The notes under the pieces were generated by a model, which was not told the origin of the DNA, did no database searches, and saw only the letters and a list, made by a program, of their open reading frames with translations. From contig NC_087068.1 in the NCBI RefSeq assembly GCF_963678635.1, forward strand, positions 23,308,197-23,372,196: a stretch of 64,000 nt of DNA. The letters run 5' to 3'. The stretch is from Symsagittifera roscoffensis. Taxonomy: Eukaryota; Xenacoelomorpha; Acoela; Convolutidae. Below, in pieces: positions 1-9,441 of the stretch. Every line of letters starts with the position of its first letter. Position 1 is the first letter of the stretch. The position numbers and the translations under genes were made by a program.

Positions 1-52
1 TTGTAAAAATCCTGACGATGCACATAGTTGCGAAAACGTTTGAAATTTACTT

Positions 53-427
53 TTACCAAAAATTTCTACAGAATTCCTTGTTATTCTCATTTTGCACAGT
101 CAATTTTGGTACTTCTGTCAGTAATGCAGGTTCGTTTTCTTTGAATGACAAACTGGCCAGTATTACTGCTAGGGAGAACCTTTTTGATAAACCGTCTTTT
201 TGTACAAACCATTGCATATAAAGCTTACCTTACTCGCTGCCAAGTTTATTAGTTCTTTCAATGATTTGCGAGATATTTCCCGGAGGATTGATTTGCTCAT
301 ATAATCTCCTAAGTGATGTTTCAACAGATTCCTTGAGCGGGACATTTTTGTATAAACTCTTTACAGCAATGGAGATTATACTCTCATCAGAGTCCAATTC
401 TGTTTTTTCCAAGATCACCCTGGCCAT
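53..427 (-). mobile_element. Penelope-like reverse transcriptase fragment (decayed)
   Basis: Read on the minus strand, one frame from 427 down to a stop at 53-55 resembles the palm region of Penelope-like reverse transcriptases. It has a stretch like motif A (SLYKNVPLKE) and, about 50 residues later, a QKDGLS-type stretch where this group has its conserved Q-x-x-G block. A TAA at 230-232 interrupts the frame, and the residue where motif A normally has its catalytic aspartate is alanine, so the fragment is dead. No ends or terminal repeats are visible. Assignment rests on pattern recognition of a short, diverged stretch; another retroelement RT is possible. Confidence 0.5.
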
Positions 428-454
428 CCCTTGAATAGCTTACTAAGAAAAAGT

Positions 455-895
455 TTAACTTTTCGCCAACTGATTATCTCTACGAAACAAGTTTTTTGAA
501 AAGTTTCATATCAAGAGTAGCCTGCTGAGAAATACGTTATTTTTTAGCGAACTGATCGCTCTAAGAAAGAACGTGCATTTTTTACTTGCTTTATTTCCTT
601 GCTTTTTCAAAGTTTCCTTGCTTTAGTTTTTTCGCGATTTGATTCGCTCTATGAAACAACTTGAAATAATTCAATGTGCAATAGCTCGAATGGCTTTCAT
701 AGAAAAACCTAGAGTTTCGCCACTCGATTTGCTTAATGAAACATTGTGTAATATTTCAAAATTTCATAGCTTCAATAGCTTGCTTCGAAAAACTTCAGTT
801 TTTCGGGAACTGATTCATTTTATGAAGCCTTGTTTTCCTTGCTTGGATAGCTTGATTAGAACAACAACTAATTTTTTGCCAGCCAATTGATTATT
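455..895. repeat. Decayed ~85-bp tandem repeat, about five units
   Basis: A motif of the form 'TCGCGAACTGATTCGCTCTATGAAAC' (never exact, shown here as a loose consensus) recurs near 462, 546, 632, 716 and 803, with a truncated sixth near 873. Spacing is 84-87 bp. Units differ strongly, which implies an old array. Nothing else is seen between here and the LTR at 1083. Confidence 0.55.
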
Positions 896-1082
896 GTGGA
901 GGCAGGTTTGCAGTTCCCTATTAAATCTTTTGACTAAGTATATATTTTTTGTAGCTGTAGGAGAGTAGTAGTAGGATGGGCTTCTGGCTTGACTGAAGTT
1001 TTTCGAAGCAAGTTATTTAAGCTATGAAACTTTGAATTTCAAAATGATTCATAAAGTTGCGTGTTCTTTTTGAAGATACGTA

Positions 1083-1967
1083 TGTAACATTCGTCTACTG
1101 TAGTCACACATGAGGCTTAAGAAAAATAGGCCCTATAACCATTGGCTCAAGAGTCAGGGACACTATCTCTTGTGTTTTTCTACCTCAAGAACGGTCGGAG
1201 CCAATTCGGTTCGCTTGCGACATGAGACTGGAACCCGTTACAGCTTAAAGGCCACTACCAAAATACCCCCCACTCTAGAAATAAAAACGTCCCCATACTT
1301 AGGTCTCGAAATACCCAAAATACATGAACGCCGTTAAAAACCGGGTCGAAACAATCCGCTTAGTTACTTTTTATTGGACAGTGGAACTTTGATCCATTTC
1401 AGATGGATCAACCTAAAACTCGCCTTATCTCAACATAACTATCATAAAATACACTCGAGAAATTTAAATTGAAAACTCACATGTCGATGCACTTGAGTAT
1501 GAGGAGTAATTAAAAGATAAGCAGCTCGAGAATCAAATGATATAACTAAATAAGTTTGATGCTAATTAGTTTTAACCACAGAAGTAAGTTCTGTCTCAGG
1601 AATCAAAGTTTCTGCATGAACCATCGGGACACTTGAGTTGTCCTCTCTTCCATTGAATGTTCACTCTGTTCCGTTCGAATAATCGTCTTTTCTCAAGTCT
1701 GTGTTCTATTCTCCTGTTTTCGGGATAAGACAGCTCTACCCTCTTATTATTTCGTGTCGAGAAATTGCGAATAGCAATTTCCTGCCTTTTTCTTGAGTAG
1801 TTTCCCGCAATTATTAATTCGGACGTTCTGATTTTTCACTTTTTGTTTTCAGTTGCTTCGAGAAAACTGAGGATGACAGGCTCCATTCGAAATTTTCAAA
1901 ATTAAAACTTCACTCCAAAATTACGTGTTTCTCAAGGTCAAACCTCCAGACATGACCGACTGGCACA
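1083..1967 (-). repeat. 3' LTR of the giant retrotransposon
   Basis: An 885-bp repeat that matches 22753-23638 with about 10 substitutions and one C-run indel. It begins TGTAAC and ends GGCACA on the plus strand, giving TG...CA termini in either orientation. In element sense an AATAAA polyadenylation signal lies at 1375-1370. CTCAAG, its complement CTTGAG and the CpG form CTCGAG occur nine times in total. Both LTRs are preceded on the plus strand by TA. Confidence 0.93.
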
Positions 1968-1975
1968 TACTCCCC
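1968..1975 (-). promoter_or_regulatory. Candidate polypurine tract
   Basis: Immediately before the 3' LTR the element sense strand reads GGGGAGTA. A purine run at this spot is where plus-strand DNA synthesis is primed in LTR elements. It is short, so the call depends on position. Confidence 0.4.
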
Positions 1976-2406
1976 GGACTCGAGATCGATGTCCCCATCG
2001 TGTGTTGTCATCTGCCAGTGAGTCCCAGAGAACCGAGTGTTGCTCAAGATACAGTGCCAGTGGTCATTTACAGAAGTTTGCATCGGACTTAAGTTTATCT
2101 ACCTTCCAAAATTCACAACCATATAAAATTTTCACACTATCGCTGAACAGCAATCAAAATCTGCATACACCTGCACCCATGAATCCCCGCTTTTTAAGCT
2201 GGTAATTTTAAAATTTCTTTTGTCCTATTCAGTCAGGAAATTGTCATGCATCATTCTGATTTATATAATAGACCTATCATATTAATAACAATATCTTATT
2301 CGTCTAAAATTTCTTTTTCGTGAACCCAGATTTCATCCGAGTTCACCCTCGAGCCCCCTCCCTCTCAAGACTCAAGACTCTAGAATTTTCCCCTCGAGCC
2401 ACCGGC
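1968..2406 (-). other. 3' untranslated region of the retrotransposon
   Basis: The stretch lies between the stop of the 2322-codon ORF and the 3' LTR. No convincing ORF is present in the element's sense. It is C+T-rich on the plus strand near 2340-2406 and carries further copies of CTCGAG and CTCAAG. Confidence 0.6.
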
Positions 2407-5400
2407 TCACCTCGTGTCCTTCGCCCTCGAGGTACCCGACACCGGTGTTCTTGACACTGTAATTTGTTCCAACAGTGCTTCTTCGTCATCGGAGCTGATC
2501 ACAATTTCTTCCCAGGCCTTCAGCTGTTCATAGGATCGCATCCACTCCCTCTGCTCTTGCAACCTCTTCGATTGATTTGGTAAGCTCTTTACCTTCGACT
2601 CCCGGTTCAAACAGAAGGAATTGTGAAGACTCACGCTTATATTCTTCGCCAGGTCCTCCTCTAGTATTGATTCCCTCGCTCTAGAATTGTCTCTGGATAC
2701 TCTGCCCACTCTTTTCCACCCCGTCGTGATCGCATTTCGATGGGTTAGCAGGGGTCTCTTGAAGGCATCTGGTCCTATCTCGGCTTGGAATTGTCGATAT
2801 TCCTTTTGATGTTTCCTCATGTGGTCCTTTGTTACCACATATAACCAGGATGTTAATGTCGCACGAAACCAAGGAAAGAATCTCAGGCGGCTCCATATAT
2901 GTCTGATCTCCACTGGTATGGCGAATACCTTGCATGCGGTCTCGAACAACTCAAGTCTCCTGCTGTAATCTATCGCATGAATCGACTCAGCTGTTGGCGT
3001 TCTCGATTCTCTATACTTCGCTACGTTTTCTTCAATCCATCGTAGAGCCAGCATCGTGCTCACCACCAAGATGGTCACCTTTTGTCGATGCTCCGGTAGT
3101 CCCAACGACTTAATCTCTTCTATGTCCCAGATCAGACAGAGATTGGCGCGTTCTGGGTACCACACTGTCTGCGCCAGACAGTGGCATGGACAATCCCCAT
3201 GCGTGAGGTCGATGCTTCTAAGATTGCGTTCTCCCGAGGCTTCTAGGAGAGGCTCAAGTTCCATCATTTTCTCGTGTATCACGTCGACTTCTTCCGAGCT
3301 TGGAGTACCTATTGCGGGTTTCCCCACCACGTTTTGCCTTCCGTGATCACTTGTGTTTTCGTTCTCCAAGCCTAGAAGTTCTTCACCCCAGATTTCGCTC
3401 AAGTCGTCTCTTTGTTCCTTCGGTACTGCTCCTCGGATCTTCCTCAACAGCTTGTGTGAATGATGTGACATCCGAGCTAGTCTCACGCACTTGGGCACTG
3501 AGAAGGCCTTGTCTATCAATACCCTCTGGCTGGACACCTCCACCATCGCCATGTGTAGTGGATAGTGGCTTCCACATAGGTTAGCCAACACTGACCCCAC
3601 TAAGGATTTCGCATTCAGAGGCAATCCATAGGCTTCGCTCATGGGAAATCCCATCTCCGCCTCGAGTCCAATTTTCCAACTCTTGATGTGCTTCTGGTTC
3701 ACTTGTAACACTCCGGGCCATGATTCCACGCTCAACGCGGTCACCAGGTGGTGTTCTGACTCTAGCCTCTCCAGTGACTGGAGACTACACATTCTTGAGA
3801 AAAATCCTAAGGCTGTCGCTAGGTTCACGGTGGTACTCGCGTAACATTCAGCCACTATCTGTATCTCGCTCTTCTCCCTTTCAGTGATATCCTCAAACCA
3901 GGTGATGAGGTCCTCTTTCTGGAAAGACTGTATCCTGACGCATGATCGTCCATCACAAGTATGCTCGCCGTTGCCACATGTCGAATCAAGACAACTGCCC
4001 GGCTCCATCCTCTTCACCGACCCTGTTCCACTCGTCACCTCACTCGACTCTTTCATCTGAGGCAGGATCAGTCTATGTACTATACTCAAGGTCGCCAAAT
4101 CCTCATCCTCTGTCGGTGCCAATCTCACTCGCTCAGTGACCTCCTCAATCAGGCTCGCATGGGGATGTGGACACCAGGAGGGTCTTAGTAATTTCCATAC
4201 CACTCCCAGATTCGTGGTCAACGCGCCATTCCCGTTACTCATTCTTAGTTCCACTCTTTTACTTGAGCGTGGCACACTTATCACTTCCGGCGTTCTCTCG
4301 AGAATCAAACTCAGGCTAGGTCTCTCTCTTTCCACAGTGTCTATCTCCACTATCTTCTCTGTCCAGAACTTCAGCAGCTCCGCCACCTCATAGTTTCTGT
4401 GAGCACCTCCAGCTTCCAAGTCCAAGAAGGGGTTGTACGCCATTCCCATCACTCCAGAAACATACTGGTACTCTCCCTTTTTGTTGAGCTTTAAGTACTC
4501 CCCTGACGAAGCCAGGTTGCGGTGAACGTCGTGTTTCTCCTCGAACTTCTTGTTGTAGAACCTTCGTATCTCATCTAACTTCCTATGGCTCTCCAGAGAT
4601 TGCCTAGAACCATCCTCCTTCTCTATTCCAGTACTCTGGTACACATTCAAGATGACTGTGGAGACTCTCCTTTCCAGCGTCTTGCTTCCAACTGATCTCT
4701 GATGACATGCCAGAATGGTACTGTCAGTCATCATCGACATCGTCCATCTCAAGAAACAGGTTGCATCTTTCCTTCTTGCCAGACTCAAGCCTGAGTTGTC
4801 CCTGGCGACGTACTGCATCAGTATTTGATATATCTCTAGATTTTTGCCTCCCAGCTTCAGCTTATCGTACGAAGTCAGTGTCTCCAGCTCTATCCCCAAC
4901 AGGCTCCACGCGAACATCAGTTGTCCTGCAGTCCTGATAAAGGGATTCGCCATCAGCGGCGGTACCGATGAGGGTGTCCTCATAGCCTCTTCAAAATGAT
5001 CCTTCAATAAGTTTTGCCAGGATCTCTTCAGCTGGTTCGCCAATTCTATCTTGTTAACCTCAGCCTTCTGCTGCGTGGCCCAACTGTGTCGTTTGCGGGC
5101 TACTCCACTGTTCAATTTCTTCAAGCAGTCTTCCATTTCTTTCAATGTCCCAAGGGCTATCCACCACGGTCGGGAGGTATTTCTGGTTTTATTCTTCTCA
5201 AGAGGATCGCTGGTCACTTGTTTCCCAATAGCCTGATGTTCACTTGAGACCCATTCTTTGCCGACGTCTACCTCCCAGGTCTGCCCGCTCGTCGAACCTC
5301 GCTTCATTTTTATTCTCTGAGGTTTGAAATCTTCCTCCGTCACTGAGCTAGTGGGGTTTTCCATTTCTTTTTCTATGTCGAGCAGTTTCCTCGGTTCATA

Positions 5401-8400
5401 GCTACTCTTGTAGGCTGCCGTCTTCCATCGCGCCAGAACCATGGGGGCCGTCTCTCTCAAGTCCTTTTCCGAGACCGCGTCAGCTGAAGGACTGCCCAAT
5501 CCCTCCACGTCTCTCTTCCTCTTGCGAGACCTCACGTCTTTATTCGGGGGCGTCGTCGTTATCATCACTGATTCAACTTCCTTCTCTCCAACCAACTCTT
5601 GCCTCCCCCCTGCTCGAGCCTTAAGGATATTAGTACTTTTAATCATATTACTAGTTCCCACCTTATCCCCCCTTGTAAATTTAATTATTTTATTGTCAGT
5701 TTTCTGTTTCGGAGTAGAGCTGTCTTTACATTTGTCTTCTCTGGTCTTTTTTGATGTTTTCCTCAACTCGACCATCTTGCTCAGCAATTCTCCTCTAGCT
5801 TTCTCCTCTAAACCCGTCCCCATCAGGACAGGTTCACCGAACTTCACCACTGTGTCCCACAGTTCCTCTTTAAAATTGTCCAATGTGGTGTCCTCATCCA
5901 CCTCTCGATTGAAATCGCTCAAGAATTCTTGCCAAGCATCTTTGTTCAGAGTGCCCAGGAAGGCGTCTCTGTTTCCCTCGAAGGTATTCTTCTCCCTTCT
6001 CTCCGCACTCAAGAAGATCATCCCCATGTTGGGATTCTCGCTCGTCAATGACATCTCTGGGTCCTTGCGGGGGGATGAGGTCAGAGTTGGCGTGGGGGTG
6101 TCTGCCCAGTTTTCTTCACTCAGATCCTTCAACAGTTCCTGCGCAGTGAACTCCTCCTCCTCTGGCTTCTGCTCCGGTGTGTTTCCCACCTCCATATCTT
6201 CTCCTGCCTCACTGAGAGTTTCATCCATGCTCTCGTCTCCCGACTCTGCTTCTCTTCTCTCAAGAATCCTCTTGAATCGATCTTCTACGGTGCCACTCCT
6301 TTTATCCCCAGGGGTGTCCACCGAAAGGGGTGATGGTGTCGTTGGATTCGTCCCCTTGTGCTCTGTCAGTGCCACGTACAATGGACCTGCTGCATCCAGC
6401 TTTTTTCCTTCCTGATTCCTTTCCACCTGCTCTAGTCCATAAGGTGCCCGGTATCTCCTTGTGGCAAACAGCATCTCGTCTGCTTTCAGTGCGATATGCC
6501 CTTCATTCACTATCATCCTGCCGTCGTCCCATGCTGGCAACTGGTTCTCTAGACTTGCCCGGTCAAGTACTCTCAAGGCATCTCGCACCTCGAATTTCGG
6601 GGGCATCGAACCTCTCATTTTCTTGGCTTGAGTTGTCCATGAATTTATCTTCGCATCGCTGGTATGGAAATAAATCGCTGCAGTGTAGCCGATGAAGAGC
6701 GGATCCCAGCCGTCGGTAAACTCCTTCTGCCGTTCTTCGGTTGTGGTTCTCGCGTAAGGGGATGGGACTACCAGGGAACTGTTCATCCCCAGGGTCATTC
6801 TCCTCACTATGGGGAACTCAGGAATGCTCGCTGGCAGGACCTCTTTCTCCAATATCGCCTCTAGCTCCTTTTTCACTAGCTCGAAGCTTTTCGTCCATGC
6901 AGGAACTCTCAAGATATCTCGCCCATTGGCTGTCAAGGGATTCAAGTTCCAGAACTTGGGGTAAGTTTCGATGGGGCCCTCGCGCTTGCCTCCCATCCGG
7001 CATTGCAGTTGTCCTCGGAAACTGTACACGATCAACTCCGGATCCTTCACCTTTCCAAAGAGCACCGTGTTGCTCATCTGTGCCCTTAGCACCTCTTGCT
7101 GACACCAGTTAATTGTCGTTCCATCTAATACGCTTATGAGGCTCACGTGGGTCACAGAGTATCGATAAGCTGTCACCAGAGGGTCTGGGAACGCAAACGT
7201 GACGGCCGGTCCATAGATACAGGTCACGACCTCCCCCAGCCCCCGGATCATCCCCATGGGGTCCGATCTCATGGCCAGGCATAGGTCCGTCAATAGGGGC
7301 ATGCCTGCATTCGCTCTTCTCCATTCTTCTCTTGTCTTCGGGCTCTTTTCTTCACCAGTCAGGTGCCTGTTTTGCATCAACAGGTACTGCACTAGCAGCG
7401 TCTTTAGTCCTGCCGCACACTTGTACGAGTAGGTCTCAATACTCGAGTGTGTTCTTCCCATCGACAGGGGCTCCCCGTACCTCATCAATCGGTGAAATGA
7501 CGCCAGCTCACCGTGGGTCAGAAGCACTAACGTCAAGTACCCGTCTATTCTGAGGGTATCCACGCCACGACTGAACATGTATGCTGGGCCCATATTAAAC
7601 AAGTGCCTCGGGTAAACCAGGTACAGCGCCAGCAACAGACTGATAGGCATGTTCAATACCTCCTGTATGAATGCTTTGAAGATAGTCTCCTTCGCACTGT
7701 ACACCTCGGTCAGGAACTCTTTTCCCCAACAAGGACTCAAGAACTCGAGAATCTCATGATCCCTCCTCGTCCTTAGCTCACCTCTCGCGTGCTCCCTCCA
7801 GAACCCTCCAATCGTGACCTCATTGGCTGCTGTGACGAACCTGCCAACCGTCATCTCCTTCTTCTCAGCTATTCCCAGTTGCTCCTCAAGAAAATCCCAG
7901 ATCTGCTTCACCAGAAGCGGCGCATCTTCTCTTGTTTTCTCCGTGGCGTTTTCCAGTCTTGGTGTCAAGAAGGGCCACTTGCCTCCCTCTTGTGCCAACC
8001 GATGCAACATCGACTCTAGTTGCTTCTCCGATGCGGCCACGTTCTTCCTTTCGTTGTTCGGCCCTCTAGATCTGCTGGTTGAGCTCGTGATGGTCAACTC
8101 CATGTCCCGAAACCACAGACTAGCCGTCAGGTGAGCCACCACTGGATGATCATCCCTTATAATCGGGCTGAGCTTGAGTTGCCTGGCGAAGTTGGATATC
8201 TCCAACAAGAGGACCTCGTCTAGTACGATGAGGATGTCGGCCAACTCGTAAAAGCCTCTCAACGCATGGGAGACATCCGCCCATGCCGCCGCGAGTTCTG
8301 ATCTACGCAGTCTCAAGTTCGTCGGTTCCAATTCTCGGTTGGGAGCTGCCATCAGGACACGCCACCCATTCCCCTCTGCGATCAAGATCAAGATCGCGTA

Positions 8401-9375
8401 CACAAACTGCAGAGCGAGCGGCATGCTCGAGTACCCGGGGGACGTTGTGAACGCCACTTTTGTCTTGGAGCCGAATCTTGAGGCAACATTCTCTTGTATT
8501 TCATTTATGGCCGCAAATAAGGTCTGGATGGCCTCCCAGATCCTCTTTGGCGTGGGCTCACCACCCTTGAGCTGCTCAAGAAATCCCGTTGCATGCAGAT
8601 GATCGTTCATCCCTGCAAACAGTAGTAACTCAGGTTCGCAGGGCATTTCTGACTTCATTGCCACCACCAGGGTCAACGTCTGGTTTAGCTCCGCTCCCGG
8701 CAAGGCATATATCAGGGTCTCTGGCCAGAACAACTTGGGAGACGTTCCTTCAAAATCTGATCCTGCTACGATAACCACCCTTGCTGCAGCTGGATCTGCT
8801 CTGTCGTAAACTGCCAGGGTTTTGGCCAGCTGCGTCTGCCCGCAGGGTTTCCCATATCGGGGGTCGTTGGCTAGTCGTATGCCTTCATATGCGGCGTCTG
8901 GTAACTCCATTTCTCTCGGGTCCACCAGTTTGTCTACCACTCTCAATTGTGCTGGAGTGGCCACTCTAATTCTGGCAATGCTGGTTCGGTGCTTGGGAGG
9001 CTCCACCACCAATCCCGGGCTCCCTAATGACTTGAGAGGTCTGTAATTAATCGGTCCCATCACCGATTTTGTGGGAATTCCAGTCAAATCCGCAGTCTCC
9101 ATCAACTTCGCTCTCGAGAAATGTGTTTCATGAGCCTTCAACCAGTCCACGCACTGGTGTCTCCCCAAGTCTTCGTGTGACACCTGTTCCAGACCCAAAG
9201 CTCTCGCTAGCTCCTGCCTACATTCCAGATCCTCCAGATCCAGTTCCTTGACCTTCTCCTCATATTTCGACCTGCTGGTCTCCAGTGGCTTCTCTGACCT
9301 CTTCTTCTCCGCAACCACCACTGAGGATATTATCGACCCTTGAGGAGTTGCTGATATCGCTTCATCAGCTTCCAT
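2407..9375 (-). CDS. 2322-residue protein of unknown function (accessory retroelement ORF)
   Basis: This is one uninterrupted frame of almost 7 kb and the last ORF before the 3' LTR. I do not recognise it as a whole. Residues about 195-375 have a possible degenerate SGNH-like layout: a hydrophobic strand ending AGSD near 204-207, GMND at 255-258 and a D-x-x-H at 367-370. Residues about 1000-1130 are acidic, Ser/Pro/Thr-rich and probably disordered; a Lys/Arg-rich segment follows. Two Cys/His clusters occur, one near 1790-1815 and one (HGDCPCHC) near 2058. The C-terminus is Arg/Lys/Glu-rich. I see no signal peptide and no convincing membrane anchor or furin-type site, so it does not look like an envelope protein. 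Its frame continues upstream without a stop to the TAA ending the SGNH ORF. An intact frame this long in an element with about 1% LTR divergence suggests it was under selection until recently. Confidence 0.85.
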   Translation of the reverse strand: MEADEAISATPQGSIISSVVVAEKKRSEKPLETSRSKYEEKVKELDLEDLECRQELARALGLEQVSHEDLGRHQCVDWLKAHETHFSRAKLMETADLTGIPTKSVMGPINYRPLKSLGSPGLVVEPPKHRTSIARIRVATPAQLRVVDKLVDPREMELPDAAYEGIRLANDPRYGKPCGQTQLAKTLAVYDRADPAAARVVIVAGSDFEGTSPKLFWPETLIYALPGAELNQTLTLVVAMKSEMPCEPELLLFAGMNDHLHATGFLEQLKGGEPTPKRIWEAIQTLFAAINEIQENVASRFGSKTKVAFTTSPGYSSMPLALQFVYAILILIAEGNGWRVLMAAPNRELEPTNLRLRRSELAAAWADVSHALRGFYELADILIVLDEVLLLEISNFARQLKLSPIIRDDHPVVAHLTASLWFRDMELTITSSTSRSRGPNNERKNVAASEKQLESMLHRLAQEGGKWPFLTPRLENATEKTREDAPLLVKQIWDFLEEQLGIAEKKEMTVGRFVTAANEVTIGGFWREHARGELRTRRDHEILEFLSPCWGKEFLTEVYSAKETIFKAFIQEVLNMPISLLLALYLVYPRHLFNMGPAYMFSRGVDTLRIDGYLTLVLLTHGELASFHRLMRYGEPLSMGRTHSSIETYSYKCAAGLKTLLVQYLLMQNRHLTGEEKSPKTREEWRRANAGMPLLTDLCLAMRSDPMGMIRGLGEVVTCIYGPAVTFAFPDPLVTAYRYSVTHVSLISVLDGTTINWCQQEVLRAQMSNTVLFGKVKDPELIVYSFRGQLQCRMGGKREGPIETYPKFWNLNPLTANGRDILRVPAWTKSFELVKKELEAILEKEVLPASIPEFPIVRRMTLGMNSSLVVPSPYARTTTEERQKEFTDGWDPLFIGYTAAIYFHTSDAKINSWTTQAKKMRGSMPPKFEVRDALRVLDRASLENQLPAWDDGRMIVNEGHIALKADEMLFATRRYRAPYGLEQVERNQEGKKLDAAGPLYVALTEHKGTNPTTPSPLSVDTPGDKRSGTVEDRFKRILERREAESGDESMDETLSEAGEDMEVGNTPEQKPEEEEFTAQELLKDLSEENWADTPTPTLTSSPRKDPEMSLTSENPNMGMIFLSAERREKNTFEGNRDAFLGTLNKDAWQEFLSDFNREVDEDTTLDNFKEELWDTVVKFGEPVLMGTGLEEKARGELLSKMVELRKTSKKTREDKCKDSSTPKQKTDNKIIKFTRGDKVGTSNMIKSTNILKARAGGRQELVGEKEVESVMITTTPPNKDVRSRKRKRDVEGLGSPSADAVSEKDLRETAPMVLARWKTAAYKSSYEPRKLLDIEKEMENPTSSVTEEDFKPQRIKMKRGSTSGQTWEVDVGKEWVSSEHQAIGKQVTSDPLEKNKTRNTSRPWWIALGTLKEMEDCLKKLNSGVARKRHSWATQQKAEVNKIELANQLKRSWQNLLKDHFEEAMRTPSSVPPLMANPFIRTAGQLMFAWSLLGIELETLTSYDKLKLGGKNLEIYQILMQYVARDNSGLSLARRKDATCFLRWTMSMMTDSTILACHQRSVGSKTLERRVSTVILNVYQSTGIEKEDGSRQSLESHRKLDEIRRFYNKKFEEKHDVHRNLASSGEYLKLNKKGEYQYVSGVMGMAYNPFLDLEAGGAHRNYEVAELLKFWTEKIVEIDTVERERPSLSLILERTPEVISVPRSSKRVELRMSNGNGALTTNLGVVWKLLRPSWCPHPHASLIEEVTERVRLAPTEDEDLATLSIVHRLILPQMKESSEVTSGTGSVKRMEPGSCLDSTCGNGEHTCDGRSCVRIQSFQKEDLITWFEDITEREKSEIQIVAECYASTTVNLATALGFFSRMCSLQSLERLESEHHLVTALSVESWPGVLQVNQKHIKSWKIGLEAEMGFPMSEAYGLPLNAKSLVGSVLANLCGSHYPLHMAMVEVSSQRVLIDKAFSVPKCVRLARMSHHSHKLLRKIRGAVPKEQRDDLSEIWGEELLGLENENTSDHGRQNVVGKPAIGTPSSEEVDVIHEKMMELEPLLEASGERNLRSIDLTHGDCPCHCLAQTVWYPERANLCLIWDIEEIKSLGLPEHRQKVTILVVSTMLALRWIEENVAKYRESRTPTAESIHAIDYSRRLELFETACKVFAIPVEIRHIWSRLRFFPWFRATLTSWLYVVTKDHMRKHQKEYRQFQAEIGPDAFKRPLLTHRNAITTGWKRVGRVSRDNSRARESILEEDLAKNISVSLHNSFCLNRESKVKSLPNQSKRLQEQREWMRSYEQLKAWEEIVISSDDEEALLEQITVSRTPVSGTSRAKDTR

Positions 9376-9441
9376 GGGTGTGGTGCTCGGTAACTTGGTC
9401 CGGCTGTTCTTCGAACTGTCTCTAGAATCGGCTCTCTCGCC

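Noticed and set aside
1110-1337. Plus-strand open frame in both LTRs
   Set aside because: It is antisense to the element, present only because the LTRs are copies of each other, and matches no domain I know.
5441-6415. 324-codon plus-strand open frame
   Set aside because: It lies opposite the 2322-codon ORF, is Ser/Leu-rich as expected from the complement of Glu/Lys-rich codons, and has no recognisable domain.
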